From contig NZ_JAFBES010000005.1 of assembly GCF_016908875.1 (NCBI RefSeq), positions 1 to 64,000 of the forward strand: a DNA stretch of 64,000 nucleotides, written 5' to 3'. The notes beneath the pieces are model-generated. The model was given only the letters and a program-made list of their open reading frames with translations. It searched no databases and was not told the origin of the DNA. The position numbers and the translations under genes are program-made. Below are positions 36,667 to 47,390 of this stretch, piece by piece. Origin of the DNA: Bacillus ectoiniformans (GTDB lineage Bacteria > Bacillota > Bacilli > Bacillales > Domibacillaceae). The stretch's first letter is position 1; each line of letters starts with the position of its first letter.

Positions 36667-36679
36667 GTGGTCTGACCAC
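36667..36679. promoter_or_regulatory. FadR-type operator before the malic enzyme operon
   Basis: GTGGTCTGACCAC is a perfect dyad containing TGGTCTGACCA, the pattern bound by FadR-subfamily GntR regulators. It lies 26 bp before the malic enzyme start, just after AT-rich -10-like sequence, where a repressor would act. The gene for such a regulator is the second gene of the unit. Confidence 0.6.
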
Positions 36680-36704
36680 TGTGCAATTTTAGGGAGTGAA
36701 TATC

Positions 36705-37943
36705 ATGTCAATCAGAGAAGAAGCACTGCATATGCATAAAGCTAATCAGGGCAAGTTATCAACGGGAATTAAGGTAGAAGTGAAAAATGCGAGAGATTTA
36801 AGCCTTGCCTATTCACCGGGAGTTGCTGAACCTTGTAAAGAAATTTATGAAAAGCCGGAGACGGTTTATGATTATACAATTAAAGGAAACACAGTAGCGG
36901 TAGTATCTGATGGAACAGCCGTACTCGGTCTTGGAAACATCGGGCCGGAAGCAGCGATGCCTGTAATGGAAGGAAAAGCTGTACTGTTCAAAAGCTTCGC
37001 CGGTGTGGATGCCTTTCCTATTTGTTTGAATACAACAGATGTCGACAAAATTGTTGAAACGGTGAAATTAATGGAGCCGACTTTCGGTGGTGTCAATTTA
37101 GAGGATATCGCGGCACCGAACTGCTTTGAAATTGAAGAACGGTTAAAGAGAGAATCGAATATCCCGGTGTTTCACGATGATCAGCATGGAACAGCAATCG
37201 TCACAGTCGCGGGATTATTAAATGCGTTAAAGCTGACAGGCAAAAAGCTGACAGAAATAAAAGTGGTAGCTAACGGCGCAGGTGCTGCTGGCATTGCCAT
37301 TATTAAACTTCTTTTCAGTTATGGCGTTCGCAACATGATCATGTGTGATTCTAAAGGTGCGATCTATGAAGGCCGTCCTGAAGGTATGAACAGTGTGAAA
37401 GACGAAGTGGCCAAGTTTACGAACCAGGACAAGCAGGCAGGCAGTCTAGCAGAAGTAATTGAAGGCGCGGATGTTTTCATTGGCGTATCTGTAGCTGGAG
37501 CGCTGACACAAGAAATGGTTGCGACAATGAAGAAAGAACCGATTATTTTTGCAATGGCGAACCCAACGCCTGAAATCATGCCAGAAGAGGCAAAAATGGC
37601 TGGAGCGAAAGTCATTGGAACAGGCCGTTCTGATTTCCCGAACCAAGTGAATAATGTATTGGCCTTCCCTGGTATTTTTAGAGGAGCTTTAGATGTCCGG
37701 GCCACACATATTAACGAAAAAATGAAGCAGGCCGCTGTTGAAGCAATCGCTGAACTAGTGAGTGAGAATGAATTAAATTCAGATTATGTCATTCCTGGCC
37801 CATTTGATCCGCGAGTAGCACCAGCAGTAGCCGCTGCAGTCGCCAAAGCAGCTATGGAAACGGGTGTCTCTCGTATTAAGGTGGACCCTGAAGAAGTTCG
37901 AGAACGCACCATTCAGCTAGCTGTGATCGGCAAAGGTGAATAA
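36705..37943 (+). CDS. ytsJ: Malic enzyme, NAD(P)-dependent (YtsJ type)
   Basis: Oxidative decarboxylation of malate to pyruvate. The 412-residue product has LAYSPGVAEPCKEI near the N-terminus, the metal region EDIAAPNCFEIEERL, the FHDDQHGTAIV segment near 154-164 and the Rossmann motif VVANGAGAAGIAI near 191-203. It is the short bacterial form without a phosphotransacetylase tail. GTG 36696 is in frame, but GGGAG sits 8 nt before ATG 36705. Cofactor preference cannot be fixed from sequence; YtsJ, the homologue at this position, prefers NADP. The next gene begins 3 bp later. Confidence 0.92.
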   Translation: MSIREEALHMHKANQGKLSTGIKVEVKNARDLSLAYSPGVAEPCKEIYEKPETVYDYTIKGNTVAVVSDGTAVLGLGNIGPEAAMPVMEGKAVLFKSFAGVDAFPICLNTTDVDKIVETVKLMEPTFGGVNLEDIAAPNCFEIEERLKRESNIPVFHDDQHGTAIVTVAGLLNALKLTGKKLTEIKVVANGAGAAGIAIIKLLFSYGVRNMIMCDSKGAIYEGRPEGMNSVKDEVAKFTNQDKQAGSLAEVIEGADVFIGVSVAGALTQEMVATMKKEPIIFAMANPTPEIMPEEAKMAGAKVIGTGRSDFPNQVNNVLAFPGIFRGALDVRATHINEKMKQAAVEAIAELVSENELNSDYVIPGPFDPRVAPAVAAAVAKAAMETGVSRIKVDPEEVRERTIQLAVIGKGE

Positions 37944-37946
37944 GCA

Positions 37947-38555
37947 GTGAGTAAAAGCGGAGGCAATTCAAAATTTGTTGATATCGTTGATGAAATTCGA
38001 CAAATGATTGCTTCGGACGGACTGCTGCCCGGTGATAAAATTCCATCAGAAAGAGAATTGTCAGAGCGCCTGTCAGTCGGGCGCTCTTCTGTAAGAGAAG
38101 CGCTTCGTGCGCTGGAATTGCTCGGGTTAATTGAAACTAGACGCGGTGAAGGCACTTTTCTGCGCGACTTTAGCGATCATCAATTAGTTCAGCTGCTCAG
38201 CACATTCATTTTGCAAAACGACCGAACGAAACAGGATGTCAGACGGACGAAAGAAATTCTAGAAATGGGCTGTTTAGCATTAATGACTGAGCACCCGGAT
38301 TTAGAAGAAATTTTAGCTGCTGTGGCTGATGAAATGGAGCAGGCTAGTTTCACAGAGGAGCAGTTCTTTCGAATGCTAATGAAGCACGGTCAAAATGAAT
38401 TGCTGACAAAAATTTGGCTAATTGTCTCGGATTATGCAAAAGCCATTTATAAAGACGACCGAATGGCTGGTAATAAGCAAGGCTTTCATCTGCTTCTGGA
38501 TACAGTAAAAACAAAAAATTTGACAGAAATCTTTCAGGCCTATAAAAATCTATAA
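37947..38555 (+). CDS. GntR-family transcriptional regulator, FadR type
   Basis: A 202-residue regulator with an N-terminal winged helix (about 8-75, [29 protein letters not shown] without gaps) and a C-terminal helical domain of the FCD kind that is short for the family. The start is GTG with AGGTGA inside the end of the malic enzyme gene, so the two are coupled. The FadR-type palindromes before malic enzyme and inside the pfkA promoter are obvious candidate targets. The ligand is unknown; its place between malic enzyme and acetyl-CoA carboxylase suggests a central-carbon or acyl metabolite. Confidence 0.85.
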   Translation: MSKSGGNSKFVDIVDEIRQMIASDGLLPGDKIPSERELSERLSVGRSSVREALRALELLGLIETRRGEGTFLRDFSDHQLVQLLSTFILQNDRTKQDVRRTKEILEMGCLALMTEHPDLEEILAAVADEMEQASFTEEQFFRMLMKHGQNELLTKIWLIVSDYAKAIYKDDRMAGNKQGFHLLLDTVKTKNLTEIFQAYKNL

Positions 38556-38656
38556 AAATTTGTCGAAGGACAAGCACAAGAAATAACATTTTTTTTGCAC
38601 ACGGTCATGTACAGTTAGGGGACAGTGTGATCGTCTTAACAGGGGGAGGATGTACG

Positions 38657-39529
38657 TTGATTAAAGAATTGTTCAGTAAACAAAAGCAAAAAAAGAAGAA
38701 ATACGCCACAATACCTTCTGAAGCGAGTAAACAAGACGTTCCAGAAGGAATTATGCAGAAATGCCCGAAATGTAAAAAAATCATGTACACGAAAGAATTA
38801 AAAAAGAATTTAAACGTTTGCATGCAATGCGGCCATCATTACCAAATGAACGCGGTTGAAAGATGCAGCTCTTTCATTGATGAAGGAACATTTATTGAAT
38901 TGGATGCCGAATTGACCTCTGCCAATCCATTAAACTTCCCTGGATATATGGAAAAAGTCGAAGCAGACCGAAAGAAAACCGGTATGAATGAGGCGATTTT
39001 AACTGGAAAGGGCCAAGTAAATGGCTATGATGCCGTAGTTGCCATCATGGATTCTACATTCCGAATGGGCAGCATGGGTTCCGTTGTAGGAGAAAAAATT
39101 ACAAGAGCCATCGAAGAAGCCGAACGTCTGCAGGTTCCATTTATTATTTTTACGGCATCTGGCGGTGCAAGAATGCAAGAAGGCGTGCTGTCTTTAATGC
39201 AAATGGCGAAAACGAGTGTGGCGCTTAAGCGGTTCTCTAATGGCGGCGGACTGATCATTTCCATCATGACACATCCGACGACTGGCGGGGTTTCAGCAAG
39301 TTTTGCCTCATTAGGAGATTACAATTTCGCTGAGCCTAAAGCACTGATCGGATTTGCCGGCCGCAGAATTATTGAACAAACGATTCGGGAAAAGCTCCCT
39401 GAAGACTTCCAAACAGCGGAATTTTTATTAAAGCATGGACAGCTTGATGCAGTGATCCATCGGCATGACTTAAAAGATAAAATTGCCTTTTTATTAGATA
39501 TTCATCAACCGGGCGGTGATTTAGCATGA
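38657..39529 (+). CDS. accD: Acetyl-CoA carboxylase carboxyltransferase beta subunit
   Basis: With AccA it transfers CO2 from carboxybiotin to acetyl-CoA, the first step of fatty acid synthesis. The 290-residue product carries the zinc ribbon CPKCKKIM and CMQCGHHY (about 35-57) and the crotonase-like fold with [18 protein letters not shown] near 175-192. GTG 38627 is in frame, but GGGAGGA lies 6 nt before the TTG at 38657, and this start gives the B. subtilis length. Its stop overlaps accA (ATGA). Confidence 0.95.
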   Translation: MIKELFSKQKQKKKKYATIPSEASKQDVPEGIMQKCPKCKKIMYTKELKKNLNVCMQCGHHYQMNAVERCSSFIDEGTFIELDAELTSANPLNFPGYMEKVEADRKKTGMNEAILTGKGQVNGYDAVVAIMDSTFRMGSMGSVVGEKITRAIEEAERLQVPFIIFTASGGARMQEGVLSLMQMAKTSVALKRFSNGGGLIISIMTHPTTGGVSASFASLGDYNFAEPKALIGFAGRRIIEQTIREKLPEDFQTAEFLLKHGQLDAVIHRHDLKDKIAFLLDIHQPGGDLA

Positions 39530-40476
39530 TAGGATTAGAATTTGAAAAGCCAGTCCTTGAGTTAAAGGACAAGATCGCAGAGTTAAAAGAATTTACTTCT
39601 AATTCTGATGTCGATCTGTCAGAAGAAATTGCGAAGCTTGAAGAACGCTTAAAAAAATTAGAAAATGATATTTATGAAAGCATGACTCCGTGGGATCGCG
39701 TTCAAATGGCCAGACACCCGGAGCGTCCGACAACATTAGATTATATCGAGCATTTGTTTACGGATTTTATGGAACTTCACGGTGACCGGCTGTTCGGCGA
39801 CGATGCAGCCATTGTAGGCGGCGTGGCTAAATTCCATGGCCGGCCAGTCACAGTGATTGGTCATCAGCGCGGACGTGATACAAAAGAAAATATTCGCCGT
39901 ACTTTTGGCATGCCTCATCCTGAAGGCTACCGTAAAGCGCTTCGATTAATGAATCAAGCCGTCAAATTCAAACGTCCGATCATTTGTTTAATTGATACAA
40001 AAGGTGCTTATCCAGGCAAAGCGGCTGAGGAGCGCGGGCAAAGTGAAGCGATCGCAAGAAACCTGTTCGAAATGGCAGGAATGGCTGTTCCGGTCATATG
40101 CATTGTCATTGGGGAAGGCGGAAGCGGCGGCGCGCTGGCTCTTGGTGTTGGTGACCGTCTGCATATGCTTGAGAACTCCACGTATTCGGTGATTTCTCCA
40201 GAAGGAGCTGCAGCACTGCTTTGGAAGGATGCAACGCAGGCAAAACGAGCGGCAGAAACGATGAAGATCACGGCTAGAGACTTAAAGGAATTAGAAGTAA
40301 TTGATGAAATTATTCCTGAAGTCAGCGGAGGAGCTCATCGTGATGTGAAATTGCAGGCTGAACGCATTAATGAAGTGTTAGTTAAATCACTGGACGAACT
40401 GACTGAATTGTCGCCTGATGAACTGCTGGCACAACGCTATGATAAGTACAAAAAAATTGGGGAATATTCTCTATAA
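39526..40476 (+). CDS. accA: Acetyl-CoA carboxylase carboxyltransferase alpha subunit
   Basis: Partner of AccD in the carboxyltransferase. The 316-residue product begins with a charged helical stretch ([19 protein letters not shown]), followed by the conserved [32 protein letters not shown] and [15 protein letters not shown] segments. It is translationally coupled to accD through an ATGA overlap and is the last gene before a terminator. No FapR-like operator was seen upstream of accD. Confidence 0.96.
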   Translation: MIGLEFEKPVLELKDKIAELKEFTSNSDVDLSEEIAKLEERLKKLENDIYESMTPWDRVQMARHPERPTTLDYIEHLFTDFMELHGDRLFGDDAAIVGGVAKFHGRPVTVIGHQRGRDTKENIRRTFGMPHPEGYRKALRLMNQAVKFKRPIICLIDTKGAYPGKAAEERGQSEAIARNLFEMAGMAVPVICIVIGEGGSGGALALGVGDRLHMLENSTYSVISPEGAAALLWKDATQAKRAAETMKITARDLKELEVIDEIIPEVSGGAHRDVKLQAERINEVLVKSLDELTELSPDELLAQRYDKYKKIGEYSL

Positions 40477-40509
40477 TCGTTTTAAAGAATTTGATAGGGG
40501 TATTAGGGT

Positions 40510-40545
40510 AACGTGCATTCTTAGGAGGAAGCACGTTTTCTTTTC
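40510..40545 (+). terminator. accDA terminator
   Basis: AACGTGC pairs with GCACGTT around a 14-nt loop, followed by TTCTTTT. Confidence 0.75.
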
Positions 40546-40616
40546 GCATTTTTATGGGAGGAAACGCTTGCAATTAACTGATTTTTGCGTGTCTTTTGCA
40601 AAGGTTCTACTAAACA

Positions 40617-40645
40617 TTGTGAAGGTCTGACCTTTCTGTTATTTT
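40617..40645 (+). promoter_or_regulatory. Possible pfkA promoter with an operator in the spacer
   Basis: TTGTGA and TATTTT are separated by 17 bp, and the palindrome AAGGTCTGACCTT (40622-40634) lies between them. It shares GGTCTGACC with the operator before the malic enzyme gene. The leader to pfkA would be about 80 nt. Confidence 0.5.
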
Positions 40646-40706
40646 AAAATAAAGAGATAGTTTTTAGTTCATACTATGTTTGGACTCATGGCTCTGGATT
40701 ACATAA

Positions 40707-41690
<984 letters not shown>

Positions 41691-41733
41691 CATTTAAATA
41701 GGAAATCCCTACTCTCTAGGAGGCTGCAAAACC

Positions 41734-43494
41734 ATGAGAAAGACGAAAATTGTATGTACGATTGGACCTGCCAGTGAAAGTGTCGAGATGTTAACGTCTC
41801 TTATTCATGCTGGAATGAACGTTGCCCGTTTGAATTTTTCGCACGGCAATCACGAAGAACATGCCGCGAGAATCAAGAATATTCGGGAAGCGGCAAAAGC
41901 TGCTGGCAAAACAGTCGCTATTTTATTGGACACAAAAGGACCGGAAATTCGCACACATAACATGGAGAATGACTCGATCGAGTTAAAACAAGGAACTGAA
42001 GTCATCATTTCTATGCATGAAGTGCTTGGAACCCCGGAGAAATTCTCTGTTACTTATGATGGGTTGATTGATGACGTCCGCACAGGATCTAAGATCTTAC
42101 TGGACGATGGATTAATTGGCCTTGAAGTTGTTTCAATTGAGAAACAGCAGGGGGAAATCCTTACCAAAGTATTAAACAATGGAACGTTGAAAAATAAAAA
42201 AGGCGTGAATGTGCCAGGTGTATCGGTGAAACTCCCTGGAATCACAAGCAAGGATGCAGAAGACATTAAATTTGGAATTGCACAAGATGTTGATTTCATT
42301 GCAGCATCATTTGTTCGCCGTCCGACAGATGTGCTTGAGATTCGTGAATTGCTTGAGAGCAATCAGGCGTCTCACATTCAAATCGTACCAAAAATTGAAA
42401 ACCAAGAAGGTGTCGATAACATCGATGAAATTCTTGAAGTTTCCGATGGATTGATGGTTGCGCGCGGAGACCTTGGTGTTGAAATACCCGCAGAAGAAGT
42501 GCCGCTCGTCCAAAAAAGCTTGATTAAAAAATGCAATATTCTTGGCAAGCCGGTTATTACTGCGACGCAAATGCTAGATTCTATGCAAAGAAACCCGAGA
42601 CCGACGCGTGCAGAAGCAAGTGATGTGGCTAACGCCATTTTTGATGGAACAGATGCCATCATGCTTTCGGGTGAAACCGCTGCAGGATCTTATCCTCTTG
42701 AAGCTGTGCAGACGATGCATAATATTGCTGCCCGTGCGGAAACAGCTCTTAATTTTAAAGAAATCCTATCTACTCGCAGCAAAGTGAGCAAACATACGAT
42801 GACAGATGCGATCGGCCAATCCGTCGCACATACAGCGAATAACCTGACAGCGCGAGCGATTGTGGCTCCTACAGAAAGCGGTCATACAGCCCGCATGATC
42901 TCTAGATACCGTTCACAAGCGCCAATTGTCGCTGTGACTTCTGATGAACGAGTATCAAGAAGCTTGGCACTGGTATGGGGAGTTGTCCCTCAAATTGGTC
43001 CAAAAGTAAAAACAACGGATGATATGCTTGAATTAGCTGTTCAGCAAAGTCTTGAAACAGGATTAGTCAAGCATGGGGATTTGATTATCATTACTGCTGG
43101 CGTTCCAGTGGGTGAAAGAGGCACGACGAACTTAATGAAAATCCATGTTGTCGGGGATATCTTGATGAAAGGTCAAGGAATTGGCCGAAAATCCGCATAC
43201 GGCAAAGTCGTGGTTGCTAAAGATGCACAAGAAGCCCTTGAAAAAGTGGAGCCAGGATCTATTTTAGTTACGATCGGCAGTGACAAAGAAATGGTTCCGG
43301 CCATTGAAAAATGTGCTGCGTTAATTACAGAAGAAGGCGGCTTAACCAGTCATGCCGCAGTGGTAGGCATTAATTTAGGCGTGCCAGTATTAGTAGGTGT
43401 AGAACAAGCTACTCATGCTTTGTCAGACGGCCAGGAAATCACTGTAGATGCTGCCAGAGGGATTATTTATAACGGACATGCCAACGTTCTTTAA
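41734..43494 (+). CDS. pyk: Pyruvate kinase
   Basis: Makes pyruvate and ATP from phosphoenolpyruvate. The 586-residue product has the standard A/B/C domains ([12 protein letters not shown] at the start, [17 protein letters not shown] near 242-258) plus the extra C-terminal PEP-utiliser-like domain of Bacillus enzymes, including [16 protein letters not shown] near 529-544. AGGAGG lies before the ATG. It is the second gene of pfkA-pyk, closed by a terminator. Confidence 0.97.
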   Translation: MRKTKIVCTIGPASESVEMLTSLIHAGMNVARLNFSHGNHEEHAARIKNIREAAKAAGKTVAILLDTKGPEIRTHNMENDSIELKQGTEVIISMHEVLGTPEKFSVTYDGLIDDVRTGSKILLDDGLIGLEVVSIEKQQGEILTKVLNNGTLKNKKGVNVPGVSVKLPGITSKDAEDIKFGIAQDVDFIAASFVRRPTDVLEIRELLESNQASHIQIVPKIENQEGVDNIDEILEVSDGLMVARGDLGVEIPAEEVPLVQKSLIKKCNILGKPVITATQMLDSMQRNPRPTRAEASDVANAIFDGTDAIMLSGETAAGSYPLEAVQTMHNIAARAETALNFKEILSTRSKVSKHTMTDAIGQSVAHTANNLTARAIVAPTESGHTARMISRYRSQAPIVAVTSDERVSRSLALVWGVVPQIGPKVKTTDDMLELAVQQSLETGLVKHGDLIIITAGVPVGERGTTNLMKIHVVGDILMKGQGIGRKSAYGKVVVAKDAQEALEKVEPGSILVTIGSDKEMVPAIEKCAALITEEGGLTSHAAVVGINLGVPVLVGVEQATHALSDGQEITVDAARGIIYNGHANVL

Positions 43495-43497
43495 GAT

Positions 43498-43527
43498 AAA
43501 AAGACATCTCGTTGAGGTGTCTTTTTA
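43498..43527 (+). terminator. pfkA-pyk terminator
   Basis: AAAAAGACATCTC pairs with GAGGTGTCTTTTT (one T-G pair) around GTT. Confidence 0.85.
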
Positions 43528-43578
43528 TTTTTTTAAAGGTAAAATACGGAAAAAATCCTGGTTATTTATTCGGGAATA

Positions 43579-43682
43579 AGTTGCTGATATATTTTGAAAG
43601 TTGCCGATAATTGGATGGAAGTTGCTGATATATCTAAAATAGTTGCTGATAAATGTTCAAAAGTTACTGATATCCTTCAGCT
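43579..43682. repeat. Short 21-bp tandem array downstream of pyk
   Basis: Five modules of 20, 21, 21, 21 and 21 bp start with AGTTGCTGATA or a close variant and continue with about 10 variable, AT-rich bases. A more degenerate module may precede at 43559. It lies in the 294-bp gap between the pyk terminator and fxsA. The layout (conserved half, variable half, 21-bp period) equals the larger array at 15718-16257, although the core is unrelated. No coding frame or terminator hairpin is seen in it. Confidence 0.88.
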
Positions 43683-43788
43683 TAAGCCTATTTGCCCTTC
43701 ACTCCTGGACAGCGAGATTGGCATTTCGTGTGTCTAGCTAGAATATGATAAAATAGAGAGAAGGCTTGGCCATTAGAGGAGGTAGACG

Positions 43789-44175
43789 GTGAAATATCTA
43801 TTACCGATTTTTATTATCATCCCGGCATTTGAGATTGGATTGTTGCTTCTTTCAGGAAAAACGATAGGAATCGTTCCAACCATTATGCTCATCTTGACAA
43901 CGGGGTTTATAGGAGCCTATTTAGCAAAGAAGCAAGGGCTTCATACGATTCGCAGGTTACAGACAGATCTTCAGCAGGGGTTATTTATCGGAGATTCTGT
44001 TTTAGATGGGGTTTGTATTCTTGTCGGGGGACTGCTGCTATTAACGCCTGGATTTATTACAGACGCTACAGGCTTCTTTTTGTTAGTTCCGCAGACTAGA
44101 CACTATTTAAAGCCGGCGCTCTATAAATTATTTCGCCGCTGGTTTCAAAATGGAAATATCATCATAATGAAATAG
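43789..44175 (+). CDS. fxsA: FxsA-family membrane protein (YtzA)
   Basis: A 128-residue FxsA-type inner-membrane protein with three or four helices (IIPAFEIGLLLLSG, IMLILTTGFIGAYLA, VCILVGGLLLLTPGFITDATG). In E. coli FxsA affects F exclusion of phage T7; its role in Bacillus is unknown. The start is GTG with GAGGAGG 7 nt upstream. It follows pyk and the repeat array, in the usual Bacillus position. Confidence 0.88.
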   Translation: MKYLLPIFIIIPAFEIGLLLLSGKTIGIVPTIMLILTTGFIGAYLAKKQGLHTIRRLQTDLQQGLFIGDSVLDGVCILVGGLLLLTPGFITDATGFFLLVPQTRHYLKPALYKLFRRWFQNGNIIIMK

Positions 44176-44200
44176 CGTCAGCCCAAGAGCTGACGCTATT
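44171..44200. terminator. Bidirectional terminator, fxsA/ytvI
   Basis: AATAGCGTCAGC pairs perfectly with GCTGACGCTATT around a 6-nt loop. The stop codons of both convergent genes lie in the stem. Confidence 0.85.
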
Positions 44201-45330
44201 TATTTCGGTGGCGGTTCGACAGGCTTCCCTATTACATACGCCCATAGATCGGTGAAAACGCCCGCGTGGTGCAGCGAATTAATCACAACAAGCGTGACTG
44301 GACCTAAAATCAGTCCTAAAAACCCTGCAAGTTTAAACCCGACAAACAAAGCAATTAGCGTAGCGAGTGGATCCAGGCCAATGCTTGCTGAGAGAATCTT
44401 AGGCTCCATAATTTGCCTTTGAACAATGACGATAATATACAAAACAGCAAGTCCAATGGCAAGAGAGGTATCACCGGCAATTAATTCATACACGATCCAA
44501 GGGACAAATACAGCGCCCGTTCCTAAATAAGGGAGAATATCTACAAGGCCAGTGACAAGCGCAATGGTAATCGCATAATTGACGCGAAGGATTAAGAGGC
44601 CAATTAATACAATCACTGTGGTAATGGAAATCAGTGTCAGCTGGGCGCGCATAAAGCCGAATAATGCTTTCTTTAAAGAGTTAAAGACCTTCCGTAAGCT
44701 AAGAGCGGCTTTCACTGGCAAATAAGCAATGGTCCGCTGCTGCAGCCGCTCCCAGTCTTTGCTGATAAAAAAAGCGGCCAGTAATGAAAAAATCAGCACT
44801 GTGGCGAAGTTAGGAATCCAGGAAATAAGATGGGGCAGACTTAAAAAGAAGTTCTGCAGAAAGTCGCCGGCTGACGAAGCGATTTTCTGTCCGGTTTCTT
44901 GGATATTTTCAAGGATGCTTTCCTGCTGGCCTGAACCGAGAGATTTGAATAAACTTGATCCTTGCTCGTATAGAGGAATCACCTGAGCGGCAATCATCAG
45001 TTCGATATAACTGATAGTTGTATCAATATGTTTAGGTACTACAGAAGCTAAATAATCGGCTCCTGACACGATCTCGGCAATTAACAGGGTGATCACACCG
45101 GCCAAAAATGCGAGAATAAAAAAGATAGAAATAACCACAGCTGCCGCCCTTGGCAGCTTGAGATTCTTTTCTAAAAAAAGAACGAATGGGTTCATAAGAA
45201 AGGCGACAGCTAGTCCAATAATAAATGGATAAGTCACTGATGCAATATAATAAAGTGAGATGATCAGCAGCAGGGCAGAAACGATAATCATAAAAAGACG
45301 TACTAGCCGGCCGCGAGTAATAGGATTCAT
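44200..45330 (-). CDS. ytvI: Sporulation integral membrane protein YtvI (AI-2E transporter family)
   Basis: A 376-residue polytopic protein with about eight helices arranged as in the AI-2E exporter family. In Bacillus YtvI is associated with sporulation and no substrate has been shown. The N-terminus holds two helices (IIVSALLLIISLYYIASV, FIIGLAVAFLMNPFVLF), and the C-terminal motif GLDPLATLIALFVGFKLAGFLGLILGP (two parts, about 322-348) is typical. AGGAGGC lies before the ATG. It is divergent from ytwI. Confidence 0.9.
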   Translation of the reverse strand: MNPITRGRLVRLFMIIVSALLLIISLYYIASVTYPFIIGLAVAFLMNPFVLFLEKNLKLPRAAAVVISIFFILAFLAGVITLLIAEIVSGADYLASVVPKHIDTTISYIELMIAAQVIPLYEQGSSLFKSLGSGQQESILENIQETGQKIASSAGDFLQNFFLSLPHLISWIPNFATVLIFSLLAAFFISKDWERLQQRTIAYLPVKAALSLRKVFNSLKKALFGFMRAQLTLISITTVIVLIGLLILRVNYAITIALVTGLVDILPYLGTGAVFVPWIVYELIAGDTSLAIGLAVLYIIVIVQRQIMEPKILSASIGLDPLATLIALFVGFKLAGFLGLILGPVTLVVINSLHHAGVFTDLWAYVIGKPVEPPPK

Positions 45331-45465
45331 TCATTTGCCTCCTTGCTTCACATATATAATTGAAATTGTAACTTGTTGAGGCTGGAAATAAAAGCAAGTA
45401 GCGAGAGAAGAATATTGACAAATCTCGCAATGTTTAAAAAAATAATCGAATTGAAGGGAAATAAC

Positions 45466-45921
45466 ATGTTACAGCCATATTTATTTTTACTGCTATTATT
45501 AGGCATCAGTCTGATGGCTAAAAATCAGTCGCTGCTTATAGCGGTTGCTGCATTACTTTTTATAAAATTACTCGGACTCGACGGAAAGCTGTTTTCTGTT
45601 ATTCAGTCGAAAGGAATTAATTGGGGTGTAACCATTATCACTGTCGCCGTCTTAGTTCCGATTGCCACAGGAGAGATAGGATTTAAGGAATTGGGTGGCG
45701 CACTTAAATCGCCCTATGCATGGATCGCCATTGTGTCGGGGATGTTTGTCGCATTACTGGCTAAAGGCGGAGTTGTTTTATTAGCAGAAGATCCCCATAT
45801 AACGACTGCACTTGTATTAGGCACAGTAGCTGCCGTCGCTTTATTTAATGGTGTGGCAGTAGGGCCATTAATAGGAGCAGGCATTGCCTACATGGCCATG
45901 AAAGTTTTTGAGTGGTTTTAA
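45466..45921 (+). CDS. ytwI: DUF441-family membrane protein (YtwI)
   Basis: A 151-residue membrane protein with four predicted helices (YLFLLLLLGISLMA, LLIAVAALLFIKLLG, GVTIITVAVLVPIATG, WIAIVSGMFVALLA). It matches the DUF441/YtwI family of unknown function. A longer frame starts at 45373, but the extra residues are polar and have no ribosome binding site; AAGGGA precedes ATG 45466. It lies upstream of citZ as in B. subtilis. Confidence 0.87.
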   Translation: MLQPYLFLLLLLGISLMAKNQSLLIAVAALLFIKLLGLDGKLFSVIQSKGINWGVTIITVAVLVPIATGEIGFKELGGALKSPYAWIAIVSGMFVALLAKGGVVLLAEDPHITTALVLGTVAAVALFNGVAVGPLIGAGIAYMAMKVFEWF

Positions 45922-46050
45922 TAGTAACAATATTCATTTTCCTGTATAATAAAAGGTAGTGGAATAAAAGAATTTATTATTATACCACATGAATGATTGT
46001 GTTTTTTATTTGCTGAATAAATAATTTTTGAATTTTTTAAGACATTTTGA

Positions 46051-46079
46051 TTCACAAAAGTCTGATAATTGTTTATAAT
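46051..46079 (+). promoter_or_regulatory. Sigma-A promoter of citZ
   Basis: TTCACA, a 17-bp spacer and TATAAT lie 140 bp before citZ. The predicted start site coincides with the cre site at 46086. Confidence 0.7.
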
Positions 46080-46085
46080 AGGAAA

Positions 46086-46099
46086 TGAAAGCGCAAACT
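46086..46099 (+). promoter_or_regulatory. cre site at citZ
   Basis: TGAAAGCGCAAACT matches the CcpA-binding consensus TGWAARCGYTWNCW at 13 of 14 positions. It covers the expected transcription start, so catabolite repression of citZ is likely. Confidence 0.7.
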
Positions 46100-46220
46100 T
46101 TTCACAGCAGGACAACCTTTTTATTTTATCGTTTACTGAGCAACCGCTCATTAAGAAGTCAATAGACGATAAAAAGTGGGGTAACGGGGATATTCTAAAG
46201 GCAAAGGAGAGAAAAATTTT

Positions 46221-47339
46221 ATGACAACAACTCGCGGTTTAGAAGGAGTAGTTGCAACAACATCATCAGTCAGTTCAATTATTGATGATACTCTTACATA
46301 TGCAGGTTTTGATATCGATGATTTAGCGGTAAACGCTAGCTTCGAAGAAGTCATTTATTTACTTTGGCACCGCACTCTACCTACTCAAGCGCAACTGGAT
46401 GAACTAAGAGAGCAGTTAGCAGAAAGCTATGAAATTCCTCAAGAGGTTATCAACCATTTCAAAATGTATCCAATTGATAAAGTACATCCGATGGCTGCAC
46501 TCCGCACGGCTGTGTCGTTTCTAGGATTGTATGACGAAGAAGCGGATGTAATGACAGAAGAAGCTAATTACCGTAAAGCAATCCGCTTACAAGCACAAAT
46601 TCCTGCGGTCGTAACAGCATTTGCGCGCATCCGTAAGGGTTTGGAACCGGTTGCACCACGCAAAGATTACAGCTTAGCTGCTAATTTCTTGTACATGCTT
46701 TCCGGCAAAGAGCCAGAAGAAATTGAAGTAGAAGCATTTAACAAAGCGCTTGTCCTTCATGCGGATCACGAGCTAAATGCATCTACATTTACGGCACGTG
46801 TTTGTGTAGCTACCTTATCTGATGTTTATTCTGGTGTTACAGCAGCAATCGGCGCTCTTAAAGGTCCTCTTCACGGCGGAGCAAATGAGCAAGTTATGAA
46901 AATGCTGTCTGAAATCGGCACTCCTGAAAATGCTGAGCCGTACATCTTAAACAAATTAAATAACAAAGAAAAAATTATGGGCTTCGGCCACCGTGTATAC
47001 CGTAAAGGTGATCCGCGTGCAAAGCACTTAAGAGAAATGTCTAAGAAGTTAACTGAAATAACAGGCGAGCCTCAGTGGTATGAAATGTCCACTCAAATTG
47101 AAGATCTTGTAACATCTCAAAAGAACTTGCCGCCAAACGTTGATTTCTACTCGGCTTCTGTATACCATAGCTTAGGCATTGAACATGATTTATTCACACC
47201 GATCTTTGCAGTTAGCCGTGTATCTGGCTGGCTGGCGCATATTTTAGAGCAGTATTCAAATAACCGTTTGATCCGTCCTCGTGCGGAATATATCGGTCCT
47301 GATATGCAAAAATATGTACCAATCAGTAAGCGCGGATAA
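46221..47339 (+). CDS. citZ: Citrate synthase
   Basis: Condenses acetyl-CoA and oxaloacetate at the entry of the TCA cycle. The 372-residue product is of the type II Gram-positive length. It has the active-site segments GPLHGGANEQVMKML near 217-231 and GFGHRVYRKGDPRAKHL near 253-269. AAAGGAGAG precedes the ATG. It opens the citZ-icd-mdh operon and has a long, AT-rich 5' region with a sigma-A promoter and a cre site. Confidence 0.97.
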   Translation: MTTTRGLEGVVATTSSVSSIIDDTLTYAGFDIDDLAVNASFEEVIYLLWHRTLPTQAQLDELREQLAESYEIPQEVINHFKMYPIDKVHPMAALRTAVSFLGLYDEEADVMTEEANYRKAIRLQAQIPAVVTAFARIRKGLEPVAPRKDYSLAANFLYMLSGKEPEEIEVEAFNKALVLHADHELNASTFTARVCVATLSDVYSGVTAAIGALKGPLHGGANEQVMKMLSEIGTPENAEPYILNKLNNKEKIMGFGHRVYRKGDPRAKHLREMSKKLTEITGEPQWYEMSTQIEDLVTSQKNLPPNVDFYSASVYHSLGIEHDLFTPIFAVSRVSGWLAHILEQYSNNRLIRPRAEYIGPDMQKYVPISKRG

Positions 47340-47356
47340 ATTCTGATATTTACAAA

Positions 47357-47385
47357 TTGCAATAAAATTGGTGTAATAATATAGT
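47357..47385 (+). promoter_or_regulatory. Internal promoter before icd
   Basis: TTGCAA, a 17-bp spacer and TATAGT lie in the citZ-icd gap. An icd-mdh transcript separate from citZ is known in B. subtilis. Confidence 0.6.
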
Positions 47386-47390
47386 AAGCG

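Noticed and set aside
38556-38656. FapR operator before accD
   Set aside because: No dyad resembling the FapR consensus is visible between the regulator gene and accD.
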